A stretch of DNA of 64,000 nt from Ifrita kowaldi. Taxonomy: Eukaryota > Chordata > Aves > Passeriformes > Cinclosomatidae. This document shows, one piece after another, positions 1 to 11,959 of the stretch. The translations under genes were made by a program, and so were the position numbers. Position 1 is the first letter of the stretch. Each line of letters opens with the position of its first letter. Location: assembly GCA_013398055.1 (NCBI GenBank), contig VZRS01008362.1:124001-188000 (forward strand). Reading direction: 5' to 3'. Under the pieces are notes generated by a model that was not told the DNA's origin, ran no database searches, and saw only the letters and a list, made by a program, of their open reading frames with translations.

Positions 1-57
1 TGTAATAAAATCAATAAGAACATGGTGAGTTTCATTTTACATGAGGTATTTTTGCAG

Positions 58-135
58 TGCTATCAGCAATTGTTCAAGCACTATGGTTTCCAGAAGGACC
101 ACTTACAGGAAGCACAACAAGCTCCGCTGCCGTGA
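58..135 (+). CDS. Candidate terminal coding exon of an unidentified gene (partial)
   Basis: Seen: a TTTTTGCAG acceptor ends at 57. It is followed by 25 sense codons and a TGA at 133-135. The encoded C-terminus ends in KDHLQEAQQAPLP and is rich in Gln, His and Lys, unlike the Ile/Asn/Lys/stop-rich translation of surrounding DNA. The same frame is open back to base 1 (44 codons), so the acceptor is a guess and the exon could run off the left edge. No domain or family was recognised, and the upstream exons would lie outside the window. If real, this is the last exon of a plus-strand gene and most of the window is its 3' flank. The pyrimidine tract before the acceptor is mediocre. A chance open frame of this length is plausible, so confidence is low. 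Confidence 0.3.
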   Translation, partial: CYQQLFKHYGFQKDHLQEAQQAPLP

Positions 136-1650
136 ACAAAGAGAGAGTGCATTTGACTTTCCAACTCAAAAGCAATTTTTCTAATGAATTACTCCAAATG
201 GGAAGCAATGAAATTACACCAAATGAAAAGAACAAACAGAAAATTAACGTGACTTGCAATCTGCTGTTGCAAAACAAAAAATATGACTGATAAAATATAT
301 ATAATTTTAAATGTAAGTTGCATGTACTCTAGCTATGTACACAAAATGTGTGTAAATTTATATTGTTCAAATTTATTATAAATTGGTCTAATAATATTTT
401 ATTTGCTCTTCATATATTTTCACAGTTTAAAAAATTAACCATATCCTTGACCAGGATAAAGTCAAGACATTTTTCACAAAGAAAATTTGCAGAGAATCCC
501 ATCCTAAATTAACTTCAAATTTAGTATATCACCAAAAACATATGTACCGAAACAGTGATGTTCATTTTTGCTAACTTTAAAAATCAATATAAAATGTACA
601 GTTTAAGCTACTTGGCCAGAATTCAGGTCTTCAGCAGAAAGACTCTGTTTGCACAATTCTCCCCACCCTTCAGAACTGAAGAAATACCTCTCTCCCCTGA
701 TTAAAAAAGAAACTCAAATTAAGCCATTTTAGTTCTCACGTAAGTTTTACTTCTTAAGATTCCTTATTTACATTTTTCCTCCTCATGAATTTCAGAGACA
801 TTCCTCAAATTTTAATTATTGTAAACCTGGCTTTATAGGTAATTAAAAATAATATCTCTGAAAAAATTGTTTCTGGACCTCTCAGATAAGCCAGGGGAAT
901 CAATGATTCTACCTGTAAGTTCGGACTGTGCTACTGGATCCTCATTTTTGTACGTATCTTCAATTCTCACTTTCCATGTTTCCATTAATGAGCCAAGAGT
1001 CATAATTTTAGCCAGAAAAAGGAGTTACTTTTCATGCATTTCTTTGAAATCTCTGAAAGTACAATGATAGATAAAAGTTTGGGGAATTAAATCTCCCCAT
1101 TTCTTGAGACCATCCCTGCATTCCAGTTTAGTTTTGGTTTCCAGGTATTACTGCTTATCTAATATTTATAACATTTTCTGGATGCCTGAATGTCTATAGA
1201 AATTCTTTTTTTTTAGCATTGTTTCAAACATTTTTCTTTTTCCTAAATTAATTGACAATGAAATGACCACGGGTGTGCAAATCCATGTTTCAAGAAAACA
1301 ATAAAAGTGAAGCTACAATAATAGTCCTATAACAAATTTCCAATCAATAAACCACTTTTCTTCCAAGTAAGCATTAGCACTAAACTGGCACAGCCTTTAT
1401 AGTTTTTTTATTATAGCTATAACCCTTTTAACTAAGGCTTATTATTTGTTCTTAGTTGACCATTTCTTCCTCCGTGTCAGTAGAGACAATTTTTTATTGT
1501 GACCAGAGAATATCTCATATACAAGAAATACCTAATAGGAGAAGCTTTAGACGCAGATTTGTTTCATTTAAAAATATTCGGTTTTCAGTTTTTTAACAGA
1601 TTCACCGGTATAATTGTCATAACAAGAAAAAGTAACCTCAAAAATTGACA
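136..1650 (+). other. Possible 3' UTR/flank of the left-edge gene; otherwise AT-rich non-coding DNA
   Basis: No further reading frame of note lies here. Canonical AATAAA hexamers occur at 1300-1305 and 1346-1351 and could serve as polyadenylation signals if 58-135 is a terminal exon. AATAAA is frequent by chance in DNA of this composition, so the UTR assignment is conditional on the exon. Short T-runs near 1207 are the only simple sequence. Confidence 0.25.
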
Positions 1651-1780
1651 GGCTTGGGGCATCGGCCACCTCTCTATCCTGGAAGCCTGTTCCAGTGTTT
1701 GACTATTTTCTCTCTAAAGAAATGTTTCCTCCCGTCCAGTCTGAGCCTTCCCTGAAACAACTTTGAGCTCTTCCCACCTA
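1651..1780 (-). repeat. CR1 LINE 3' fragment, degraded
   Basis: The segment matches, from memory, the reverse complement of the conserved CR1 3' region. Recognisable parts include the CACCTCTC stretch, CCTGTTCCAGTGTTTGAC near 1685-1703, TAAAGAAATGTTTCCT near 1715-1730, and the CAGTCTGAGCC and ACAACTTTGAGC blocks up to about 1770. The element therefore runs on the minus strand. The terminal repeat motif of CR1 is not evident and no ORF remains, so this is a short dead relic with approximate ends. The similarity may continue weakly to about 1810. Confidence 0.8.
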
Positions 1781-4700
1781 AGGCTCCTAATACAGAGTAT
1801 ATCAGGAGACACTGAAATTGGAATTTTTCTCTGCATGGTTGGTTGACTATCAACGGGGCTTGGGAAGGGGAGGGAACAGTGGTGACATTTTGTTGGGGAG
1901 GTTATTATTTGTTTTTAAAAAGGTGGCCATTAACAAAATTGTAGGGCAGATTTACTTGGCATGGAATAAATGTGAAGGGATAGCATTTCTGTGAACAAGA
2001 CTTTTAGCTAAAAGATGTTATTTGTCTTTGAACATGTGTTCAGTTAAATAAAAAGTAGAAAGTGGATGACAATGTGTCCTTGGTGTTGTTCAATAACATT
2101 ATTACTGGCCTGTAGTACATTAAAATAAAAAAGTCAAACAAAAACAAGGAACATGTCAGCCTTTTTCATAACAGTGATCTTTTTTCCTCTGTGGGCCAAT
2201 TGCCCTATCTTCCCCTCTTTGTCCTTCCCCAAAAGGGATACTATGAAAGAAATCATGATACTACAATTTTATTCCAAGTATGCTTTTTTTTTTTAGCACT
2301 TCTATGTGATTAGCCTAAGGGGTGTTTTCACACATGCCATGAAAGGCAAATTCTACAAGGACAATAACAAAAATACTGCTAATTTTGAGGATTTAATTTC
2401 CTTCATCTTAAAAGACAAATCTCCTACCCAAATAGCAGTCACATATCCATACACCATTCTGAAAGCCCCACAAAAGTAATTTGAAAAATCCACTAAAAAT
2501 GTTGTGCTAAAAGGGTGCAGTTCTATGCCCCATCATTTACATCCCCCCAACCAATTATAAGTAATAGAAAACTAAAAGGGCAACAGAAATCTTAAGGTGT
2601 CTAAATGTTAAACTTGTATATTTTTTCATAAAAAATATAAATGGACATATATTTTACTATCCCATGCTAGGGCAGATGTGATTTCCCATAAGTAACACTG
2701 CTTGTCAGTTTTTCTTACTTAAAAATTAAAAAGATAAATACATATTTCCTCTACTGATTTACTATTAAATTAAGAACAACCACCCAACAAACAGCTATTC
2801 ATGTTAATCTGAGTCTTTGTTCTTATCATTTATTTATGAAAGAATTCGTAATCATGTCATTCTCTAGCTGGATTTTATAATTTGTTTCCAAGTTTTTATT
2901 TTGAGATAAAAAGAACGAAATTGTTACGAGAAAACTAAACAACAACGGCAATGCCTTCCACAACTACCAATTTGCCAAAATAACTATGTAAATCTCAAAA
3001 GGTGTCCACATTGTACTGTCAAAATCATCAAAATACATTGAGATTTCAAGAAAATTTTGGTTTGGTTTTTAATTTTAAGCAAAACATTTCACTTTGTTTG
3101 AAGATTTGAGCTCATTTTCAAAGAAGACGAGGCTGGTTTAGACATCAGGCTCTAATTCTCTGAATTCAGGATGCTTTGAAAGAAAAAACACTAAATATAG
3201 AAATACCATTGTTTTGCTGTACTTCAGCCCAAAAATTCTATATCGTCACGATGACATCTGTTTTTCATGGCTGAACCTGTTTTCAGTGAGGTCCATACTT
3301 AAATACTCTCACATTACTCCACAGAAAAGAGAACTGGAAGTTAAAGATGCGCCTGGAATTCAGGATGCTCACCTTCTTGGAAATAAGGAATTCATTATTT
3401 ATATAATATTCCATTAAATAAGAGGAAGAAAGCCTGATAGCATAACTAATCACATATTATGCAGCACAGAAAAATTTGATATCGAGATATACGCCTTGCT
3501 AAGGCTACTTTCCCAGCCATTATCCAATCCATTATGGCTTTACAGTTTCATCATGAGGAAGGCAGTCACTTATTGGCTTTACATTTATAGGGCTCCATGA
3601 GGATAGGAGTCACTCTTACTGGCTCTGGGGGAATATTCTGAGTGATATTCCCTGGCAAAAGCAGGGAGTGAATGCCCAAGGTATTTCAATTGTATAAAGC
3701 AGCGAGAGCTTTCCAGGTGGAAACCGTGGTTCAAACAATCTATGGCTCATTTTAGCCTTTGTATTAAGGTTAGAGGAGGTGCATTCAATTATTAGAATTT
3801 TAAGAAACAGAAATCTGGAGTGCATCAGTCAGCTAGTAAAAATAACATGGGTAAAAGTCCCTGTGTATTCCAAACTCTCCACAGCTGAAACTATAATTTT
3901 CATTATACAATTAAAAAGAATGTTAATATTGAGGGTCAAAAGACATAGTCTTTCTCCACTAAACTGTCACAAAAATTTGACCAAAATAAGAGAACCTTCA
4001 TTCTATTTAAAGATTATTAAAATAATTTTTCTATTAATATAAAGTATTGGAAAACATTGAAATATTTATTTTTCTGAATGCTGGCCATGAAGAAGAAAGT
4101 GGAACAAATATTTTAGAACCAACAAGCCTGTAGGAATTTACATGAGCTCCTGGACTGTATAATCATATATATATGTATAAGTTATAAGAAGTTCTATCAA
4201 AGTGAAACCTGAGGGAATCTCCTCAGAGGAAAAAAAATCCCAGAGACAGAATTAATTTAACACACAGTGAAAAAAACACTTTATATAAATAAGGAGTGTG
4301 TGGTTTTTAGTTAATATGAATGCAGAAGTCTTGGATTTAGGTGCCCTACTCTTAAAACATAAGAACTTTCAGGCTCAACAAGGACCATGACCCATTCACA
4401 GTAACTGCTACCCTGTTATGTACTCACTTTAGCTGCTGCAGAGAACTCACTACACAGGAACAGACTAGGCATAAACTCTCCATTAATTCCACATCTCAAA
4501 GCTAGAAACAGTTTCATGCCTCTCTTCTCCCTCTTCTTTCCACTGAGTGGAAAGGCAAACTACAGTAACCACAATGATAAATTATTTTTTGTTGTGCTCT
4601 CTGCACTAAATCTTTTAAAATGCTAGAGTTCTGAGGCCTTTTGCTGTCTCTTGCCATGCACACCAAATTAGCAAATTTCCTTTCTTAACAGCTGCTATCA

Positions 4701-7700
4701 TAGCCATAATCTGACCTTGGAAATTAAGTGAATAAAATACTCATTAAAAAAATGAGATTCCTACATGGGTCATTCATTTTTACTGTAATCTTGCTATAAT
4801 ATTGGAGCTGACTTTAGATTGCCAGTCCTGTTAATGCTCAACGTCTTGCAAACAATTATAACACTCAATATTATTGATGAAATTATATACTTAATGTAGA
4901 TTTGATATCGGCATTGCGGTTCCTTTAGGAAGTCCTCAAAAAATACCCTTTTCTAGAAAAATCGGCATAAAAAAGCCTAAAACATGAAGACCTGTTTTTT
5001 AAGTCAGACTGCTATCAAACTGCTGAAGGATGACTCCTATAATAAATTCCCATCTAAATCCATGCTGACATTTTTAAAATTGAATGCCACAAATTCACCT
5101 AAAAAAAATTAATGTGTCATTCATTAACCTAGGTATCAACAAGCAATAATTTTAGGAAAAAAAAATTAGGAGCTTCTGTAGAACTTCTGTCAGTATCCGA
5201 GTTCTCTGCAATCCTAGTGATAGAGGGGGAAAAAATTGAAAGATTCTGTCTAACCATGAAGCAATTTGATCTAATATAGAAGTGCTCGGGTACAACTGAA
5301 GAACAATTCCATTCATCCTGCTAATAGAAACAGACTAGATTTTCATCCATATCTGTGGTAAGGACATGAAATAGATGAAAAAATCTCAGAGAAGGTCATA
5401 GTCATGAACAGATAATAAAGCAAAACCGCTGTCTTCTAAGGGCCGAGGCTTTCAGCAATAATGAAAAACTGGCAGCTGGACCAGTGCTACAAGAGCCAAA
5501 AGGTTTTGTGGGGATAGCAAACAAAAGTGGAGAATAAAGGCATGAAAGCAAAAGTTTGCTGAATACTGATTTAAAAGAAACTGATCACTTCCATTGTTGC
5601 CTCAAGACTCTACGTGCAACACATTTACTGAAGCAAGAATGTTTTAAGGAGCCATTAATTTACCTACTCTCTTAAAAAAAACAAGGATCCAATGTTCATC
5701 TGTTCAGGTGTCCTGGAAAGTATTTATCCCTTTCTCATATGAAATAAGAGGAGTGTCTAGAGCTGTCTAGATAATTTCTCTCAGTGTTTTTAGAAAACTC
5801 CAACTGTAATTTTGTGGTGGCTGAGTCCTCTTGTAAAAATGCGCAGTATCCCACTGGACAATAAAAAAAAAAATCAGTTACCAAACAGAATCTAAACTAA
5901 CACTGGAAAGATACAGAGCGAGCTTTGAATTTTATATATCAACAGATGCTACGCTGAGAGGAGAAAAAAGTAAAGGAAGTAGGCAAGGACAAAATGAAAT
6001 AATACAGACTTGGGTTATAGAAAAGACAGAAGTGAAGAGAACTTTGTTGAAAGAAAGCTGAAGAGGTTTTATTCACAATAAGTAAGCAACATGCACGAAG
6101 AGGTGATAAAGAGGATATGGAAGTCCTTGATGAGAAAGAAAAAAAGAAGTTGTAAAAAGAAAGAAACAGCATGGTCTTTCCTCCTCTCATTTCTTGAGGA
6201 CATTTTATACTATCAGTTTACATCTTCTGTTGCGCTTGAAGGAAAAATAAGCCATGAATTAAAGAAGAACGATATTTCAACATTTAAATTATTCATAATC
6301 AAGGTGAAGAGAGGATAAGTACAATAGGCATGAGTGATATTTTGGTTGAGAGATGATAAAAAGAACTTAGAACAAACAGCCCTTATTCAGCGAATCTGGT
6401 AGGCACATATTTATTAAATTCTTTCACAAGCCAAGAAAACTCTTCCATATGTATTTGTAATGGCTGCATAATTTGTGTATGCTTGTACATACTTCAGAAG
6501 GTTCAGAATGAAGTTTGAATTCTTAAATGACGTAGACACTTAACCGTCTGATGGGTTTGACACTTCTAGATTTACCAGGATGTCTATAAAAATTACAGAA
6601 ATGAGAGAAAGCACAGATATGCACAGATAGGAGGAAAGGAAGGGAGCTACAGTTGCCCTGTGCCATATAAACAGAAGGACCAACTTTGTTTCTTTTTATA
6701 ATGTATAACTAATGAATATTTAAATAATGATACTATATACCACCTCCAATCCACGACTTTACTTGAGCCTTTAGAACCTTCAACATCTGCTAGAGCAATG
6801 TCACACAATTTGACCATTATCTGATAGCTGAAAAAAAAATATTTGCAAGATCACAAAGCAAGGGAAGGGGAAAAAAAACACACAGTAAGGAAACTGCAAG
6901 CTAAGTCATTTGACAAAAATGGCCATGTTAAGTATTTGGAATATATTCTTTTAGGGGAAAATCCACACCTACACACTGGATTCAAAAAATCTGTATTTGC
7001 AGCCAGGCCTAGAATATAACATAACAAATGCTCTTAAAAACAACAACGGTATCCAACAAATGACACAGAAGACTGATGGCACTCCTAAATTGCCAATAAA
7101 TTCCCTATTCTAAATAATGCATAGGATATGGTGCCTTGCACAAGCTATCTGATAACTTTTAGGGAATGGCAAATTGATTAGTTTTTGATAATATTGATTC
7201 TTACTATTTTGCTTCACTTTGAGGAAATCTGATCTGCAATAGCAAAATATACTTCTCATAGAGGTTGAACTGGTGACAATGGACTTTTCAATAGCCAGGT
7301 AGAACAGGGACAGCCTATAAACTGACACAGCCCATCTGTGAGGGGGACTGGCTACTCAAATGCATGTCAAAAAGGAGTAACCGGGAGAACAAGAATCAGC
7401 GGATGTCAGGAAACCACCAATCCTCAGCCAGTCTTTATTAAACATGCCAGGTCAAAGTTTAGACCTAGTAAAAGAGTGCTGATCAGAAAAAAGGGGATTC
7501 ACTATTAACTTAGTTTTCAATAAGTAAAGGACTTGCAAAGCTCAGTAACACATGAAGGTTCATGAAAATTAGGATTGGGACATGGCAGGCAGATTGATTT
7601 CCATGTACAGAACATATGTCATATTCTTATCATTGCATGTTATCTCCAACACTGGACACTGGGGGCATGAGTATCCTGCATAAATAGTGGTGATTTTTTT

Positions 7701-8510
7701 CCCCTTCCTATTTATAAATGTGTAAATACTTCTGCCTCAAAGGAAATTGAATAGGAAGTTTTAAGTAGACAAACAGAAACAAAAATTATTAAGGGGACAT
7801 CTAGAGTACATGCCATATCTAAAACACACTTAAACTAAATCGTGAATGCAGAAACAAACCCAAAATTAATATTATTTGACAAGTTATCAGCCCAAGACAA
7901 CCTTGAGTGTGTTTGGCACAGACTTGGATAAAGCTTTCCTAACTGCTTTACAACAATATTTACTTCTAGGAGCACCTTGTGCAGAGTTGATTCAAACAAA
8001 TCTCCAAGACATTTTAATGACTATTAAACAGCTATTATGGGACATTTGTAGTCAGGGGATTTTTCTGTATTTAAAAAAGTCGGGATAAATCCATCATGTG
8101 CTAAGATAAAACGCATAACTTTGGTGTGTTAAATCCCTGTGTGGAAGTACTAGCTAGAAAATAATTCAGTTCATGATGCACGCATTTGCTCATTTGTCTC
8201 AACTTCCCCACATTTCAGATTCTACTGCTTACTGAAGAGGTAAAAGAGAAGTAATCTCTATTGTAATAATTGGATTTTTTAAGGCAAAGCAGTCTAAAAC
8301 TTTCCCTTAATGGAGAAAAAAAATAATGTTTGCAATTTACAACATATCTGTGATACCTGTTCTGGGATTTCGATACAGGAACTGTGAAACAGAAATTACC
8401 ACATTTATAAATTTATTTGATATTATTACTAGAATAAGTTTTGAAAGTGTTATCTTAACCTTTTGTTAAAAATCTAATTTCTGAACATTTTGTCCCTGTA
8501 AACCAACAAA
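1781..8510. other. AT-rich gene-free stretch
   Basis: No coding region, RNA gene or recognisable transposon was seen. Short A/T runs and TA-rich patches occur (for example about 4165-4180). A purine-biased patch lies near 6080-6170. The longest stop-free segments are under about 90 codons, lack splice context and have low-complexity translations. Confidence 0.6.
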
Positions 8511-8570
8511 ACATGTTTGGGGGGGGAATAACAAAAAAAACCCCAAATGGGCGGGGGCAAGGGGGACATG
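8511..8570 (+). repeat. G-run/C-run inverted repeat and G-rich island
   Basis: Eight consecutive G lie at 8519-8526. TTTGGGG at 8516-8522 is the reverse complement of CCCCAAA at 8541-8547, giving a short hairpin with an A-rich loop. Just downstream is GGGCGGGGGCAAGGGGG, with three runs of three or more G. This is one run short of a standard four-run quadruplex motif unless the upstream G8 takes part. It stands out sharply from the AT-rich surroundings. Function is unknown. Confidence 0.6.
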
Positions 8571-8950
8571 TAGTTTAAGAAAAAATATTGGAAACTTAAG
8601 TCTTCACGCTGTTTCACTCTCTGGAAAGCAGTTGTTTCATACTGAATCTGCAAAGATATTTAAAAATTAAATATCACAGATAAGAATAAACGGCGCTAGG
8701 CGGTTTTTGCCAAGATAGCCTCTTCTGAACTGAATGCGTGCTATAATCTAAAGTGGAATTCCTCCAGATCTTTACAGAAGTTCAGCCATTTCCAAACACT
8801 TTGGTAGATAAACTTAGAAGAAAAAATAGAAAATCAAAAGCCTAACTTTCACACAAAAGAAAAAATTTCAGGGAGGTGGGGGAGAAATTCACCTTTATTC
8901 TTCACACCGTATTTATGAATTATACTGATACATTGCATACTTGACAAGAT

Positions 8951-8988
8951 AAAAAGAAAGGAGAGAAAAGAGAGAGAAAAGAAAGAAG
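8951..8988 (+). repeat. Homopurine (GA-rich) tract
   Basis: This is an uninterrupted stretch of about 38 purines made of irregular GA, GAAA and GAGA units. It is not a clean microsatellite. Homopurine tracts of this length can adopt triplex structures or arise by slippage, but nothing here indicates a role. Confidence 0.65.
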
Positions 8989-10257
8989 CAGAGTAAATTC
9001 TAAGGAAGCTCTAATGTATAAAAGCCATAAATCAGTTAGAGATCCATTGGTTCTGTGCAGAACCCATCAGGTGCCCCTCCACATTCTCTGGACTGATTTA
9101 AGAGTTAGATAACAGCTCGATATTTCACCCCACCAGTGCAGAGTCTTAGGTTGTAAAAATTCTTCATTTCTTTGAAGTCATTAGATTTGTCCTGTTTAAA
9201 CCCCACTGCAAACCCATCTACTGCTCTTCCATGTAACAGAAAACAGAGAAGGCACGTAACTCCAGTTGTAAGGGGAAATGGGCTTTAGGTCACTAATTCC
9301 TTTGAGTTTGTCCACAGTATTAATATATTGAACAAACTTGTACTAACTAATCAAATAAAACTCTTAAATTGTATAAGCATAGGCCACATCTTCTATTTCA
9401 AGCACTGGCACTTCAACAGTTTGTCTTAAGCCAAAGCCGATGAAGACAAGAGCAAAGAAGCAAAGTCTGATGAGTTGCAAGTCTTGTCATATGCAGGGTT
9501 TTGATATTTTTAAAACATTTTTTTAAAGATCTATTTCCAGAAAACACTCTTTACTCAAAATGTCTCACCTCTTCCATGGCACTGGTTTAGTGTGGGCCCC
9601 AGGTACAGGTGAGTGATTAGAGACCAACACTGCTGCACTTCAGGTAAGACATCCACCCTCTCATGGAATTTCATTAAAAGTCAAGAAGTAATGAGGCATC
9701 TGCACCAATCCCCACCTTTTCAAAAAAACCTGACATTTTTTCAAGTTCTTTACGGAGTCATGAATGAAAAATAAAGACTGAAAATTAGAAATCAAAATTT
9801 TTGCTGCAATATGTTAAACTTCCAAAGTTAGATATGTTAGACTTCCAAGAAAGGCCTACAGCTACCCAGTATTGAGGCTCTGATTTGATCACATTTTACA
9901 TGGCTAACATATACCACTGTGAGAAATTGCAAAGTGTTTATTTGTAGCCGAAGGTCCTCACTTTTCTGTTGTGGACATATGCAGGATGCGCAGTAACATT
10001 AACACAGAAGGATTTTTTTTTTCTCCTTGCACAAGGGAGTAACAGCAATAGATTTTCAAAACTCAAACTGTAGACAATTATATTATATAATAAATAATCA
10101 TATATTGTCTGAGATCTACAGTTAACTTGATTTACAACACTTGGTACAAAATGTGAATTTTTACTAGCAAAAATATTTTGATAAATGGAGTATTTAAGTG
10201 TAAATTAATTTCATTCAGAAAGCACAGTTTGTTCCCTTGTTTAGTTTCAGAGTTGCA
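8989..10257. other. AT-rich gene-free stretch
   Basis: No gene or recognisable transposon was seen. A 12-bp TA-only palindrome lies at 10081-10092 within a TA-rich patch. A T-run of about 10 lies near 10013. Confidence 0.6.
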
Positions 10258-11958
10258 CTAAAGAAACAGTAACCTTGAACATACAACTTGAGCATCAGAG
10301 ATGGCCTTCATGTGTCTGTTATCCTTTCCTGACATTACAAATAAAAACATAACACATTTGCATTTCTTTGTCTTGCCATGCTTCTGAAGAGTAATGTACA
10401 CTCAGGCAAAAATTAAATGCAGAAAAAATCCATTGGAAACACTGCTGAAAGAAGGCAAGCTGAAGAGATTATGGCACTTTGCTTAGGGAGGGTTCTGCCT
10501 TTGCATTTTTAAACTGGCCTAACTTTAGACTTTTTAGAGTGCTATTGACAGGGCTACCTGAAAAGGATACCTCAAAGAAAAAATGGTGCTATAATATCCA
10601 TGATGCGTAAGATTTCCTTTTTGAATTATATTAAATACCATAGACATGAGCAATTTGTGGTTCAGTTTCCATGCTTCAAGGTCTGTTTTATTTGTTGGAA
10701 TAAATGGTTTGTGAACTTTTGAGTTTTAGAAGAGGAAAGTAAAGAAAACATTCTTTTTTTGACACAGGAGTTCTCCTGCTTTCTCCCCAGTAGTTTTTTC
10801 GTGAAGCATCTCAAATGCTGTTACACAGGTGCTGAGTTTGATCAAGCATTTGACATAACTTAAGCAAATGGGGTTATGGATGACAGAGAGCTGAACTGGT
10901 TGGCCTCCTTTGAAGGAAGAGGGGTGTGTCTTGATTGATAGCAAGATATCTCTAGACATTGCTAAAATAAACACAAAATGCTGGTACTCACATGAGTGTT
11001 ATTTATTGTTAAACTACAGCGAAGAACTGAAATCTCCACACAGAAGATACTCCAAAAATGCAAATGAGAAAGTATATCTGCATTTATATAAATAATGAAT
11101 AGATGTATAATGTTTCAAAGACAATACGTTTCACTGTTAACTGTTAATAAAAACATTTTCACTTCCTACAAATATGTGTTAAACAGGGCTTTTGGTAATT
11201 TTTTTTGTTGTTGTTGTGAGTCTTTTGGCCATCAAAACAACAATTCCCCATAGCCTCCAAACACAAAGGCGGATTAATTGTACTAACCAGTGTTACAAAA
11301 CGGGCCTAGGCTAAACTAACAAATACCTTTACTTTTAAGTTCTTGTTCCCACACAGATACAACCTCTGGGTATTCCAGTGGAAGTGCTAAACGCTTCATA
11401 TGCTTGACAGCCGGCCAGTCTCTTTTCTATTGTACTGAAGTATAAAGAAATTCACACTGCTGGGAGGCACAGCGCCTTAGAGTCACTACATTTTTTCCTC
11501 TTCAGAACCCTTTTTTTCCTAAATGTTTAATGCACGTAGTATTTGCGAATGATGTTGGTCTGCTGGACGAGATCTATTTTATTTATGGAACCATAGAGTT
11601 TAAATCATGGCAGTACTGTCTCCCCTAACCTGTTATTTCAAACCAATCCAGGTGGCCTGAGGAATTAGTTTTATCTCCAAAATCTGTTCAGTTGTTTTGC
11701 CTGATGTTGCCATCTCTGGTGCTGTACAGTCCCCTTTGTGCTGTTGAAAAATTTGTACACTGACATTGCCTAGAACTAAGCCTACTTTATTTTCGAGTAT
11801 GAACAATAAATGTTCAAAAGGCATCTCAACATGGCACTGGGGTACATGGTTTGGACTTGAAGATCTTAGAGGTCTTTTCCAGCTTTTATGATTGTGTGAT
11901 TCTAATAAAGTTTTGGTTTCTGATAGGTCTTGTTACTTACTATTTTGTGGTCAATCAT
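10258..11958. repeat. Tandem duplication, copy 1 (1701 bp), probably an assembly false duplication
   Basis: Read side by side, this block matches 11960-13664 along its whole length. I count six substitutions (copy 1 positions 10606, 10685, 11020, 11028, 11041, 11369) and four indels: copy 2 has +4 near 10975, +8 near 11088, -1 near 11108 and -7 near 11140. These sum to +4 and account exactly for 1701 versus 1705 bp. The two copies abut across one N at 11959. No gene was recognised inside. The short open frames on its minus strand lack support and one changes length because of an indel. Confidence 0.95.
11829..11904 (+). repeat. CR1 LINE 3'-terminal fragment (in duplication copy 1)
   Basis: The stretch with GACTTGAAGATCTTAGAGG, then TCTTTTCCAGC, then TTATGATTGTGTGATTCTA, corresponds to the extreme 3' end of CR1 elements, which close with a short ATTCTRTGA-like repeat. 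Orientation is plus. Only about 75 bp is recognisable and the 5' limit is uncertain. An identical piece lies in the second duplication copy. Confidence 0.8.
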
Positions 11959-11959
11959 N
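11959..11959. other. Single-N assembly junction
   Basis: One ambiguous base sits exactly between the two copies of the 1.7 kb duplication. The last bases of copy 1 (TCAATCAT) equal the last bases of copy 2 (13657-13664). The bases after the N equal the start of copy 1. This placement is what a contig join or minimal gap fill would produce. Confidence 0.9.
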
